Assembly: GCF_000812945.1 (NCBI RefSeq)
Contig: NZ_JSYM01000002.1
Span: forward strand, 310,001-374,000
Direction of reading: 5' to 3'
DNA from: Flavobacterium sp. AED
Lineage (GTDB): Bacteria; Bacteroidota; Bacteroidia; Flavobacteriales; Flavobacteriaceae
Length of the DNA: 64,000 bases
Of this stretch, positions 28,426 to 37,288 are shown piece by piece. A program made the position numbers and the translations under genes. Each line of letters begins with the position of its first letter. The first letter of the stretch is position 1. The notes beneath the pieces were generated by a model, which had not been told where the DNA came from, did no database searches, and worked only from the letters and a program-made list of their open reading frames with translations.

Positions 28426-29532
28426 TTATTCCAATACTAATTCACCCAAAGCTTCTTTGCTAAAGCCTTTTAATTGGTCATTTTTTCCTTCTTTTATTTT
28501 GGCAACCCAATTCGGATCTGATAAAAGTGGTCTTCCAACCGCTACGAGGTCAAAATCTCCTCTGTCGAAACGTCTGTTTAATTCTTCTAACGAAGTAGGC
28601 TGTGAACTTTCTCCTGCAAAAGCACCAAAGAAATCTCCGGAAAGCCCAACAGAACCTACAGTAATAGTTGGAGCTCCAGTTACTTTTTTCGCCCATCCGG
28701 CAAAATTCAAATCAGAATTTTCGAATTCAGGTTCCCAGAAACGACGTTGTGAACAATGCAAAAGATCAACTCCGGCATCAACAAGAGGCGTAAGCCAAGC
28801 TTCTAATTCTTGAGGATTTTTTGCCAATTTATAATTGTAATCAGAAGGTTTAAATTGAGAAAATCTCATAATCACAGCAAAATCGTTTCCTACTTGTTTT
28901 CTTATTTCTTTCACGACTTCAATAGCAAAACGATTACGTTCCGATACTGTTTTTCCACCATAAATATCAGTACGCAAATTAGTTTCAGCTCTAAAGAACT
29001 GGTCAATTAAGTAACCGTGAGCACCGTGAATTTCTATAGTATCAAAACCTAATCTTTTGGCATCAGCAGCTGCTTTTCCGAAAGCAATAATGGTATCTTC
29101 AATATCTTTTTCAGACATAGTATTACCGTTATTAAAATCAGGTCTGTTTAATCCAGATGGCCCTTCAAAAGGGACTGGAGGAACCCAACCGGAATGATGA
29201 TTATCCATGATGCCCATGTGCCATATCTGCGGTCCCATCTGTCCACCTGCTGAATGAACGCTATCAATTACTTGTTTCCATCCTGCCAAGGATTTATCAC
29301 CATAAAAGTGAGGCACATTAGCATCGTTTGATGAAGAAGGTCTATTGATAACCGTTCCTTCAGATAATATCAAACCTACTTCGCCTTCAGCTCTTTTTTG
29401 ATAATAAGCTGCGACTTCATTTGTAGGTACTCCATTTGGAGAAAAAGAGCGCGTCATAGGCGCCATTACAATTCTATTTTTAAGATTTAGCGTCTTCAAA
29501 TGGAAGGGCTTAAACAAACTATTTGTATTCAT
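28426..29532 (-). CDS. Old Yellow Enzyme-family NADH:flavin oxidoreductase (NemA-like)
   Basis: This 368-residue FMN-dependent TIM barrel begins SLFKPFHLKTLNLKNRIVMAPMTRS. The substrate-binding pair His169/His172 lies in IEIHGAHGYLIDQF, followed by RAETNLRTDIYGG and the C-terminal phosphate-binding VGRPLLSDP. It reduces activated alkenes such as quinones, maleimides or nitro-compounds in the cytoplasm. It is 6 bp downstream of an ArsR-type regulator, so electrophile-inducible expression is likely. The same logic is seen with NemR-nemA in E. coli, though that regulator belongs to the TetR family. Confidence 0.9.
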   Translation of the reverse strand: MNTNSLFKPFHLKTLNLKNRIVMAPMTRSFSPNGVPTNEVAAYYQKRAEGEVGLILSEGTVINRPSSSNDANVPHFYGDKSLAGWKQVIDSVHSAGGQMGPQIWHMGIMDNHHSGWVPPVPFEGPSGLNRPDFNNGNTMSEKDIEDTIIAFGKAAADAKRLGFDTIEIHGAHGYLIDQFFRAETNLRTDIYGGKTVSERNRFAIEVVKEIRKQVGNDFAVIMRFSQFKPSDYNYKLAKNPQELEAWLTPLVDAGVDLLHCSQRRFWEPEFENSDLNFAGWAKKVTGAPTITVGSVGLSGDFFGAFAGESSQPTSLEELNRRFDRGDFDLVAVGRPLLSDPNWVAKIKEGKNDQLKGFSKEALGELVLE

Positions 29533-29538
29533 AATTAT

Positions 29539-29838
29539 TTATAGATTAGATTCGATTATTTTGCTGAGTGCTGTGAATGCTTTCTCGTTGCGTTTGTAAT
29601 ATGTCCATTGCCCAACACGAGTAGACTCGATGAACCCGGCACGTTGTAGTATTGCTAAATATTCTGAAACCGTCGATTGGGTTAGTCCTGCTTTGGCCTG
29701 AATTTGTCCTACGCAAACACCATGCTCAAAACCTGCAGCCAGTTGTTCCGGAAAATTTATTTCAGGTTCTTTTAGCCATTCCAGCATTTGTAATCTGGAC
29801 TTGTTTGATAAGGCTTTAAATATTTCTATGTGATCCAT
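29539..29838 (-). CDS. ArsR-family winged-helix regulator
   Basis: This 99-residue dimeric repressor has one winged helix (about residues 10-90), with recognition helix LTQSTVSEYLAILQRAGFIES and beta-wing WTYYKRNEKA. It lacks the paired metal-binding cysteines of ArsR/SmtB. There is a single Cys at residue 42 (HGVCVGQIQ) just before the recognition helix, which could be a thiol switch for electrophiles. It is transcribed with the Old Yellow Enzyme gene, 6 bp apart, and is presumably its own repressor. Confidence 0.87.
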   Translation of the reverse strand: MDHIEIFKALSNKSRLQMLEWLKEPEINFPEQLAAGFEHGVCVGQIQAKAGLTQSTVSEYLAILQRAGFIESTRVGQWTYYKRNEKAFTALSKIIESNL

Positions 29839-30270
29839 GTTGCAAATATATCGACTTTTCCCGATATATCTATTTAAAGAAGTTTATTTAGGATATTTTT
29901 AAGAGATAGCACCAATGAACATTTTCGCCAACTAATCGTTTAGTCTAGAAAAACTATTTTGAAAATCATGATTTTAGAGTTTTATTTTGGTGTTTTTCAA
30001 ACCATTTTAAGTAAGATTTGAATAAACTAGCCCATTTTTAAAATATTGATATACAAAGTATTTTAAAAATCCAGAAAAGGAGTTTAATGTTCTGAAGAGT
30101 TTAATAGGTTTAAATTTATTAATTGTTTTGTGCTCAATTATTTATTTCAGAGAAAATGTATTTCAGATTAATTACTGAAAACGTTTTCGTTACTTTTACT
30201 TGTTAAATCCAACACAATTTCTTCCTTTCCTTTCAATTTTTTCAATTCTTTTATTACTTTTGGCTCCCAA
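29839..30270. other. Intergenic region without a gene
   Basis: AT-rich spacer. It contains the 12-bp palindrome GAAAACGTTTTC at 30177-30188, of the general LacI-operator shape, and a TACTTTTG box at 30255-30262 that lies too near the next start codon to be a normal promoter for it. Nothing else was recognised. Confidence 0.5.
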
Positions 30271-30666
30271 ATGAGAGTAGTTGTATTTTTTGTATATCTG
30301 TGTTTCCATCTGCTAGGCGGAGGGAGTTATCTTCATGCAGATACAAATCATAGCCATATCAGCCATTTTTCAACTCCGAATCTTGTACAAAATCAGCAAG
30401 CAAAACTTACAAATAAAAATCAAGGTAGTCTCGTAATTGAGTATACTGATTTAGATTTAGATGAGGAATACTCCAGCGGTAATGATATTAAAGACGGAGT
30501 TGCGAATAAATTTTTTGCTGAAAAAGACAGTTTGCTTCATAGCTGGTATTTGCCGGTCTCTCAATGTTTTATTTCAAATTATTACTTCAAGCGTTTTAAA
30601 ATCTTCATGCCTTTTTGCGGCAATTCATCTGCTATTTATATTATAAACAGCGTTTTAAGAATTTGA
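30271..30666 (+). CDS. Small exported protein of unknown function upstream of efflux operon 2
   Basis: This 131-residue protein has a probable signal peptide (residues 1-23, cut near YLHA). The mature start is His-rich (ADTNHSHISHF), the middle is acidic (YTDLDLDEEYSS) and the C-terminus is hydrophobic and aromatic. I do not recognise a family. It precedes the adaptor gene of RND system 2 by 175 bp on the same strand and may be part of its regulon. The His-rich N-terminus could bind metal, which is a guess. The gene is accepted because of the signal peptide and placement. Confidence 0.55.
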   Translation: MRVVVFFVYLCFHLLGGGSYLHADTNHSHISHFSTPNLVQNQQAKLTNKNQGSLVIEYTDLDLDEEYSSGNDIKDGVANKFFAEKDSLLHSWYLPVSQCFISNYYFKRFKIFMPFCGNSSAIYIINSVLRI

Positions 30667-30684
30667 TATATCATACATCGGTTA

Positions 30685-30742
30685 CAAAAGGTATGTTTAT
30701 GAATACCTAAATGTGGATGTATAGTAACCAAATTACCTTTTG
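30685..30742 (+). other. Possible structured leader before efflux operon 2
   Basis: CAAAAGGTA (30685-30693) can pair with TACCTTTTG (30734-30742) across 40 nt, and AGGTAT/ATACCT (30689-30708) offers a competing smaller stem. Two exclusive foldings in a 175-bp leader could be regulatory. No known riboswitch class is recognised. Confidence 0.3.
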
Positions 30743-30841
30743 CACGACAGTTTAGGTCTCGCCCTGACAACTGATGCCTTTTTCCATCCAAATAAATTTC
30801 CGAATTCACTGCGTTAAATCGCACCAATTTTATTTAAAACC

Positions 30842-31924
30842 ATGAAGAAAAATGCCCTTTTTACAGGCTTTATCGCCCTGTTGTGCTTAATAAGCTGTAC
30901 AACTAAAAAAGAAGAAAAAGAAGAAACAGTTAAATTCACGGTAACCAATCCTGCCGTAATCGACACTTCGTTTACCAAAGAATATGTTTCGCAGATAAAA
31001 TCTGTACGAAATATTGAAATCCGAACACAAGAAAAAGGGTTTCTGCAAAACATTTATGTTGACGAAGGGCAAGCTGTAAAAGCAGGGCAGTTATTGTTCC
31101 GAATTATGCCCAAAATGTATGAGGCCGAATTACTAAAAGCACAAGCCGAGGCAAAAAGTGCCGAAATAGAACTTTTAAATGCTAAAACACTTGCCGACAA
31201 AAATGTAATTTCCAAAAATGAACAAGCTATTGCACAAGCTAAGCTCGCACAAGCGAGAGCCGAAGTAGCCATGGCAAAGCTCCATTTATCATTTACCGAA
31301 ATCAGGGCACCATTTGCAGGAATTATCGATAGACTCCCAAAAAAAATAGGAAGTTTAGTTGAAGAAGGAGAATTATTGACTAGCCTTTCTGACAATAGCA
31401 AGATGTTTGCTTATTTCAACGTTTCTGAACCCGAGTATTTAGAATATCAAGACAATATAAAAGGTCGTGGCGATAGTCATGTAAGCTTGCTTTTGGCAAA
31501 CGGAAAACCTTTGAAATACAAAGGAAAAGTAGAACTTATAGAAAGCGAGTTCGATAGCGAAACTGGTAATGTTGCTTTTAGATCCAGCTTCCCAAATCCT
31601 GATAAATTATTGAAAAACGGAGAAACTGGTAAAGTTTTGATGACCGTTCCTGTTAAGAATGCTTTGGTAATTCCTCAAAAAACAACTTACGAAATTCAAG
31701 ATAAAAAATACGTTTTTGTGGTGGATAAAAAGAATGTTGTGAGATCAAGAGAAATTACCATTACTGGCGAAATGCCCGATTTATATGTAGTAAAAAGTGG
31801 TCTTGCAGCAACTGATAAGATATTACTTGAAGGCGTTCAGAAAGTGAAGGATGATGACAAAATCAAATACGATTTTGAGAAACCAGAAGAAGTGCTGAAT
31901 CATTTGAAATTAAAAGCAGAATAG
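30842..31924 (+). CDS. RND efflux periplasmic adaptor (system 2)
   Basis: This 360-residue AcrA-like lipoprotein has lipobox LISC (Cys19), followed by a charged linker and a first lipoyl half RTQEKGFLQNIYVDEGQAV. A coiled-coil hairpin spans about residues 90-150, the second lipoyl half begins EIRAPFAGIIDRLPKKIG, and beta-barrel and membrane-proximal domains follow. It connects the pump to the outer-membrane channel. It is the first of three co-directed genes, 22 bp before the pump. Confidence 0.92.
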   Translation: MKKNALFTGFIALLCLISCTTKKEEKEETVKFTVTNPAVIDTSFTKEYVSQIKSVRNIEIRTQEKGFLQNIYVDEGQAVKAGQLLFRIMPKMYEAELLKAQAEAKSAEIELLNAKTLADKNVISKNEQAIAQAKLAQARAEVAMAKLHLSFTEIRAPFAGIIDRLPKKIGSLVEEGELLTSLSDNSKMFAYFNVSEPEYLEYQDNIKGRGDSHVSLLLANGKPLKYKGKVELIESEFDSETGNVAFRSSFPNPDKLLKNGETGKVLMTVPVKNALVIPQKTTYEIQDKKYVFVVDKKNVVRSREITITGEMPDLYVVKSGLAATDKILLEGVQKVKDDDKIKYDFEKPEEVLNHLKLKAE

Positions 31925-31946
31925 ACGTAATCTTAAATCATAAAAA

Positions 31947-34900
31947 ATGTTTAATAAATTTATAGAAAGACCCGTACTGTCGATAGTAATATCGCTGATG
32001 ATTGTCTTGCTTGGTATTTTGGCAATGACCCATTTGCCCGTTACCCAATTGCCTTCTATTTCGCCCCCAAAAGTAAATGTAACAGCAGAATATCCTGGAG
32101 CAAATAATGAGTTATTGATTAAATCTGTTGTGATTCCTTTAGAAAGAGCCATTAATGGTGTTCCTGGAATGAAATATATTGCATCGGATGCTGGTAATGA
32201 CGGAGAGGCATCTATACAAGTAGTATTTAATTTAGGAACAGATCCTAATCAAGCCTCTATAAACATTCAGAATAGAGTTGCATCTGTTGTAAATAAACTG
32301 CCACCGCTTGTAGTTCGAGAAGGGGTGAAAATTACTAGAGAAGAATCGAATAATTTAATGTATGTTAACTTGTATAGCAAAGATCCAAAGATGGATCAAA
32401 AGTTCTTATACAACTTTGCAGATATCAACATTCTTTCGGAACTTAAAAGAGTCGATGGCGTTGGTGATGCAGATATTGTAGGTAATAGAGATTATGCGAT
32501 GCGAGTTTGGTTGAAACCAGACAGAATGCTGGCTTACAAAATTTCTGCTGATGAGGTCATGAAGGCTTTAGAAGAACAAAGTTTGGAAGCATCGCCAGGA
32601 AAAACAGGAGAAAGTTCTGGAAAACGCTCACAAGCCTTTGAATATGTGCTGAAATATTCAGGACGTTTTACTACTCAGGAACAGTACGGAAATATTATTC
32701 TAAAATCGAATCCAAACGGAGAAATACTTCGTCTGAAAGATGTTGCCAATATAGAATTTGGAAGTTCGATGTACGATATTTATTCGAACCTGAATGGAAG
32801 TCCATCAGCGGCAATTACAATAAAACAATCGTACGGAAGTAATGCAAGTCAGGTTATTAAAGATGTAAAAGCAAAATTAGCCGAAATCAAGAAATCATCA
32901 TTTCCTAAAGGAGTTGATTATGAAATAAGTTATGACGCTTCTAAATTTCTTGATGCTTCTATCGAAAAAGTAATTCATACCTTGGTGGAAGCCTTTATTC
33001 TGGTAGGATTGGTAGTTTTCTTATTTTTAGGAGATTGGCGTTCTACAATTATTCCTGCCATTGCAGTACCTGTTTCGCTTATTGGAACATTTGCTTTCAT
33101 GCAGTTTTTTGGGATCACCATCAATTTAGTTACGTTATTCGCCCTTGTTTTGGCTATTGGTGTCGTTGTCGATGATGCTATTGTGGTCATCGAGGCAGTA
33201 CACGCCAAGATGGAAGAAGATCATATAGGCCCACTGAAGGCTACAAAAAAAGCAATGCACGAAATTAGTGGTGCCATTATAGCCATTACGTTTTTGATGG
33301 CAGCAGTGTTTATTCCAGTTGCTTTTATGTCGGGACCAGTAGGTATTTTTTACCGTCAGTTTTCTATCACAATGGCAACAGGTATTATATTGTCTGGTGT
33401 TGTGGCACTTACACTGACACCTGCACTTTGTGCTATGATGCTCAAAAACGCTCACGGTGTACCTAGAAAGAAAACGCCTTTGAACAATTTCTTGGACGGT
33501 TTTAATAACAAATTCAACCAACTTACAGGGAAATATCAAGGAATACTTGGGAAAATCGTTAACAAAAGGTCTATCACCTTTATTGCCTTCATCTCCTTTT
33601 GTATCGGAATCTTTTTCTTGAACAACAGTCTTCCAACAGGATTTATTCCAAACGAAGACCAAGGAATGTTCTATGCCATTATACAAACTCCTCCGGGCTC
33701 TTCATTAGAAAGAACCAATGATGTGGCTTTAAAATTGCAAAAAATTGCAGAAAAAATCGAAGGAGTGCAATCGGTATCGGCTTTGGCTGGATTTGAAATC
33801 TTGACAGAAGGAACAGGTTCTAATTCTGGAACTTGTTTGGTTAACCTAAAAAGTTGGGAAGATCGTGAGCATTCAGCTAATGAGATTATGAAAGAGCTCG
33901 AGGAAAAATCCAAAGATATTACGGGAGCTACAATTGAGTTTTTCCAACCGCCAGCCGTGCCCGGTTATGGTGCAGCAGGTGGATTTGAATTGCGTTTGCT
34001 GGACAAAGCAGGTTCTGGTGATTATAAAAAAATGGAAACCGTAAATAACGATTTTGTAAAAGAATTGAATAAACGACCAGAATTATCATCAGTATTTAGT
34101 TTTTATAGTGCCAGTTTTCCGCAGTATATGATGAAAATTGACAATGATATTGCCCAACAAAAAGGAGTTTCGATTGATAATGCCATGAATACACTTTCGA
34201 CATTGGTAGGTAGTAATTATGAAATTAGTTTTATCAAATACGACCGACAATACAAGGTAATCGTTCAAACATCGCCAGAATACAGAGCTTTGCCAGAAGA
34301 TATTATGAAATTGTATGTCAAAAACGATCGTGACGAAATGGTGCCTTTTTCGGCTTTTATGAAAATGGAAAAAGTATATGGATTGTCTGAAATCACAAGA
34401 CATAATATGTACAATGCCTCTGAGATCAGTGGACAATCAGCAGCAGGATTTAGTAGTGGAGAATCTATCAAAGCCATTCAAGAAGTTGCCGAAAAAACTT
34501 TACCAAGAGGATTTGGTATAGACTGGGCTGGTATTTCCAAAGATGAAGTGGGTCGTGGTAACGAGGCGATTTACATCTTTTTAATCTGTTTGCTCTTTGT
34601 TTATTTGGTTTTAGCCGCTCAATACGAAAGTTTTGTGTTGCCTTTTGCTGTGATTTTATCACTTCCGGCAGGGATTTTTGGATCGTTTTTATTGCTTTCA
34701 ATATGCGGTTTAGAAAACAACATTTATGCTCAGGTTGCCTTTGTTATGCTTATAGGTTTGCTAGGTAAAAATGCGGTTTTGATTGTCGAGTTTGCTGTTC
34801 AAAAACACGAAGCTGGAGCCACCATTTTAGAAGCCGCCATGGAAGGTGCCAAAGTAAGATTTCGTCCTATTTTGATGACTTCATTTGCTTTTATTGCGGG

Positions 34901-35117
34901 ATTAGTTCCATTGGTATTTGCAAGTGGTCCAGGTAAAATTGGTAATAGAACTATTGGTTCTGCTGCACTTGGAGGAATGCTTTTAGGAACTGTTATTGGA
35001 GTATTGCTTATTCCGGGATTGTATTATATCTTCGGAAGTATAGCTGCAAAAATCAAGATGGTAAAAAAACAAAATAACAATCCATTAACCGAAGAAATTG
35101 ATAATAACCATGTATAA
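31947..35117 (+). CDS. RND efflux pump, HAE1/AcrB type (system 2)
   Basis: This 1056-residue trimeric drug:proton antiporter of the inner membrane has the relay Asp-Asp in LAIGVVVDDAIVVIEAV (TM4) and the partner Lys in GLLGKNAVLIVEF (TM10). Porter domains carry SLEASPGKTGE and FELRLLDKAG. The length is normal for AcrB. It sits between its adaptor and a NodT-type channel, the gene order typical of hydrophobe exporters. Placement beside the benzoate cluster suggests that aromatics might be substrates, but the sequence does not show it. Confidence 0.94.
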   Translation: MFNKFIERPVLSIVISLMIVLLGILAMTHLPVTQLPSISPPKVNVTAEYPGANNELLIKSVVIPLERAINGVPGMKYIASDAGNDGEASIQVVFNLGTDPNQASINIQNRVASVVNKLPPLVVREGVKITREESNNLMYVNLYSKDPKMDQKFLYNFADINILSELKRVDGVGDADIVGNRDYAMRVWLKPDRMLAYKISADEVMKALEEQSLEASPGKTGESSGKRSQAFEYVLKYSGRFTTQEQYGNIILKSNPNGEILRLKDVANIEFGSSMYDIYSNLNGSPSAAITIKQSYGSNASQVIKDVKAKLAEIKKSSFPKGVDYEISYDASKFLDASIEKVIHTLVEAFILVGLVVFLFLGDWRSTIIPAIAVPVSLIGTFAFMQFFGITINLVTLFALVLAIGVVVDDAIVVIEAVHAKMEEDHIGPLKATKKAMHEISGAIIAITFLMAAVFIPVAFMSGPVGIFYRQFSITMATGIILSGVVALTLTPALCAMMLKNAHGVPRKKTPLNNFLDGFNNKFNQLTGKYQGILGKIVNKRSITFIAFISFCIGIFFLNNSLPTGFIPNEDQGMFYAIIQTPPGSSLERTNDVALKLQKIAEKIEGVQSVSALAGFEILTEGTGSNSGTCLVNLKSWEDREHSANEIMKELEEKSKDITGATIEFFQPPAVPGYGAAGGFELRLLDKAGSGDYKKMETVNNDFVKELNKRPELSSVFSFYSASFPQYMMKIDNDIAQQKGVSIDNAMNTLSTLVGSNYEISFIKYDRQYKVIVQTSPEYRALPEDIMKLYVKNDRDEMVPFSAFMKMEKVYGLSEITRHNMYNASEISGQSAAGFSSGESIKAIQEVAEKTLPRGFGIDWAGISKDEVGRGNEAIYIFLICLLFVYLVLAAQYESFVLPFAVILSLPAGIFGSFLLLSICGLENNIYAQVAFVMLIGLLGKNAVLIVEFAVQKHEAGATILEAAMEGAKVRFRPILMTSFAFIAGLVPLVFASGPGKIGNRTIGSAALGGMLLGTVIGVLLIPGLYYIFGSIAAKIKMVKKQNNNPLTEEIDNNHV

Positions 35118-36540
35118 AATCAAGTTGCATAAATATATTATCCCGCTGGGCATTTGCCTGGCGGTGGTAAGTTGTACTCCGGCTATCGCACCGTTGACAG
35201 CAAGTAAACCTGTTCCTGAATCATTCGATAAAAGTACTGATACGACCAATATTTCAGCGACTCCTTGGCGTACCTATTTTAAGGATCAGAATCTGGTAAA
35301 TTTGATCGATGTAGCCTTAAAAAACAATCAGGAATTGATGATTACTTTGCAGGAAATTGAGATTGCAAAGAATGAGATTCGTGTAAAAAAGGGATTGCTC
35401 TTACCATCAGTTGGTATAGGAGCGGGTGCAGGAGTTGAAAAAGTAGGAAAGTATACCAGTCAAGGAGCTGGGGATGCATCTGCGGAGATTACATCAGGTC
35501 TTATTGTTCCAGAAGTATTACAAGATTATAAACTGGCAGCCTATGCCCATTGGGAAGTTGATATTTGGAAAAAACTGCGCAATTCTAAGAAAGCAGCAGT
35601 GAGCCGGTATTTATCGACTGTTGAGGGTAAAAACTTCGTGATTACGAACCTTATTGCTGAAGTTGCCGATTCTTATTATGAATTGCGGGCTTTAGATAGC
35701 CAATTGGATATTGTAAGACAGAACATCACATTGCAATCCAACGCTTTAGAAATCGTAAAAATTCAGAAAGAAGCTGCTAGAGCAACAGAATTGGCCGTTC
35801 AAAAGTTTCAGGCAGAGGTAATGGCTTCCAAAAGTATGGAGTTTGATATTCTTCAAAATATAAAAGAAACGGAGAATAAAATCAACTTTTTACTCGGGCG
35901 TTATCCGCAGGAAATAGCGAGGGATAAAAGTAATTTTTTAAGTTTACTTCCTTCTGCTGTCAATTCCGGAATTCCTTCGCAATTATTGTCGAATCGTCCC
36001 GATATCAAACAAGCAGAATTAGAACTGGCTGCTGCAAAGCTGGATGTAAAAGTGGCTAGAGCCGAGTTTTATCCTTCATTAGATATTTCAGCAGCAATAG
36101 GATTAAATGCTTTTAAACCATCCTACTTGTTTACGCTTCCAGAATCGATAATGTATTCGCTGGCTGGAGATATTGCTGGGCCACTGATTAACAGAAATGC
36201 AATCAAAGCTGAGTATAGTTCTGCCAATGCACGACAACTTCAGGCTTTGTATAACTATGAACGTACCATTTTAAATGCCTATCTCGAAGTTTCTAACCAG
36301 CTTTCTAAGATCACTAATATTGGAAAAAGCTATGACTTGAAATCGCAACAAGTAGCTGCATTGAACCGTTCGATAGATGTTTCTAATGACTTGTTTAAGT
36401 CTGCCAGAGTTGACTATTTTGAAGTTCTGATGACGCAACGAGATGCATTGGAATCCAACCTCGAACTGATTGAAACCAAAAAAGAACAACTCAATGCCGT
36501 AGTCCATGTTTACAGGGATTTAGGAGGAGGTTGGAAATAA
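35110..36540 (+). CDS. NodT-family outer-membrane efflux lipoprotein (system 2)
   Basis: The channel has about 476 residues from the ATG at 35110; an upstream in-frame ATG at 35098 would only add four residues inside the pump gene. The lipobox is CLAVVSC (Cys about 22 from this start), and two OEP repeats follow (about 60-245 and 275-470). Family motifs are SNRPDIKQAELELAAAKLDVK and the end GGGWK. It overlaps the pump gene by 8 bp, showing tight coupling, and is followed by a strong terminator. Confidence 0.91.
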   Translation: MYKIKLHKYIIPLGICLAVVSCTPAIAPLTASKPVPESFDKSTDTTNISATPWRTYFKDQNLVNLIDVALKNNQELMITLQEIEIAKNEIRVKKGLLLPSVGIGAGAGVEKVGKYTSQGAGDASAEITSGLIVPEVLQDYKLAAYAHWEVDIWKKLRNSKKAAVSRYLSTVEGKNFVITNLIAEVADSYYELRALDSQLDIVRQNITLQSNALEIVKIQKEAARATELAVQKFQAEVMASKSMEFDILQNIKETENKINFLLGRYPQEIARDKSNFLSLLPSAVNSGIPSQLLSNRPDIKQAELELAAAKLDVKVARAEFYPSLDISAAIGLNAFKPSYLFTLPESIMYSLAGDIAGPLINRNAIKAEYSSANARQLQALYNYERTILNAYLEVSNQLSKITNIGKSYDLKSQQVAALNRSIDVSNDLFKSARVDYFEVLMTQRDALESNLELIETKKEQLNAVVHVYRDLGGGWK

Positions 36541-36558
36541 GAAATATTTCAAATTTAG

Positions 36559-36590
36559 AGAGCCAGTCAATTTTGACTGGCTCTTTTTTA
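36559..36590 (+). terminator. Rho-independent terminator of efflux operon 2
   Basis: AGAGCCAGTCAA (36559-36570) pairs exactly with TTGACTGGCTCT (36573-36584), followed by six T, 19 bp after the channel gene stop. Confidence 0.9.
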
Positions 36591-37288
36591 TTGGGGTCTT
36601 GTCACATCCTAAGATAGCGATGCATGTTAGTCTTTAAATATTATTCCACCTTTAATACTGTATCTTACGCTACAATCTTTGTATTTATAAAGAGGCATAA
36701 ATACTCCACTTGCTTTCAATTTGTAATGGTATTCCTTTTGCTGCCACAATCATGGGAAACTGGTTTAGATTATACTTATAAGTCTGATTTACAAATTCCT
36801 ATTTTTTGCATTCTACCTTTTCGTTATTGGTAAAAAAAGGATTTAAATATTCTTTTTTCATCTTCAATTTCTTTTAAACATTTGATTTGTCCTGTTTTTG
36901 ATTTAAAAGAACAATTTTTCACCTTGAATAATTTCAATATTTGCATATCAATATAAAAATCAACTAATAATTGTGTTTTATTTAATTTAAATTGATTTTA
37001 ATCACTAATAAGTCAATAATTGTGTAAATGTATTACATAATAGATTATAGTGATTGACCACTATATTCTTAAATGAATACCAATTAAATTGTGCTTACAA
37101 TGAGAAACGGCATCTATAAATGATTGCATCACCTATAAGGAATGGACCAAAATAAACCTTGGTATAAATCCTATTAAACATACAAATTTTTATATGGAGA
37201 AATTTGTTAAAACGGGCTCAACCATATAACAGCCTGTAATACCTATTAACCAATAACCATTAAATTTTTAACTAAAAAACAAAAAATT
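36591..37288. other. Long intergenic region upstream of the benzoate genes
   Basis: About 700 bp with no credible gene and no identified -7/-33 pair. It holds an operator-like palindrome TATAGTG-6 nt-CACTATA at 37046-37065, about 220 bp before the permease start. It probably contains the promoter and activator sites for the permease and porin genes. Confidence 0.5.
37046..37065. promoter_or_regulatory. Operator-like inverted repeat before the aromatic acid permease gene
   Basis: The 7-bp arms TATAGTG and CACTATA are separated by ATTGAC and are perfect. The position about 220 bp upstream of the permease start suggests a regulator site, perhaps for the local AraC protein. No second copy was found near the catB promoter, which argues for separate control. 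Confidence 0.35.

Noticed and set aside
33135..33686. Minus-strand frame of 183 codons inside RND pump 2
   Set aside because: It is the antisense of a highly conserved pump gene, and its protein is Cys/His-rich noise from reversed codons.
36624..36833. Plus-strand frame of 69 codons upstream of the benzoate permease
   Set aside because: The composition is atypical, there is no start signal or family, and it lies in a promoter region.
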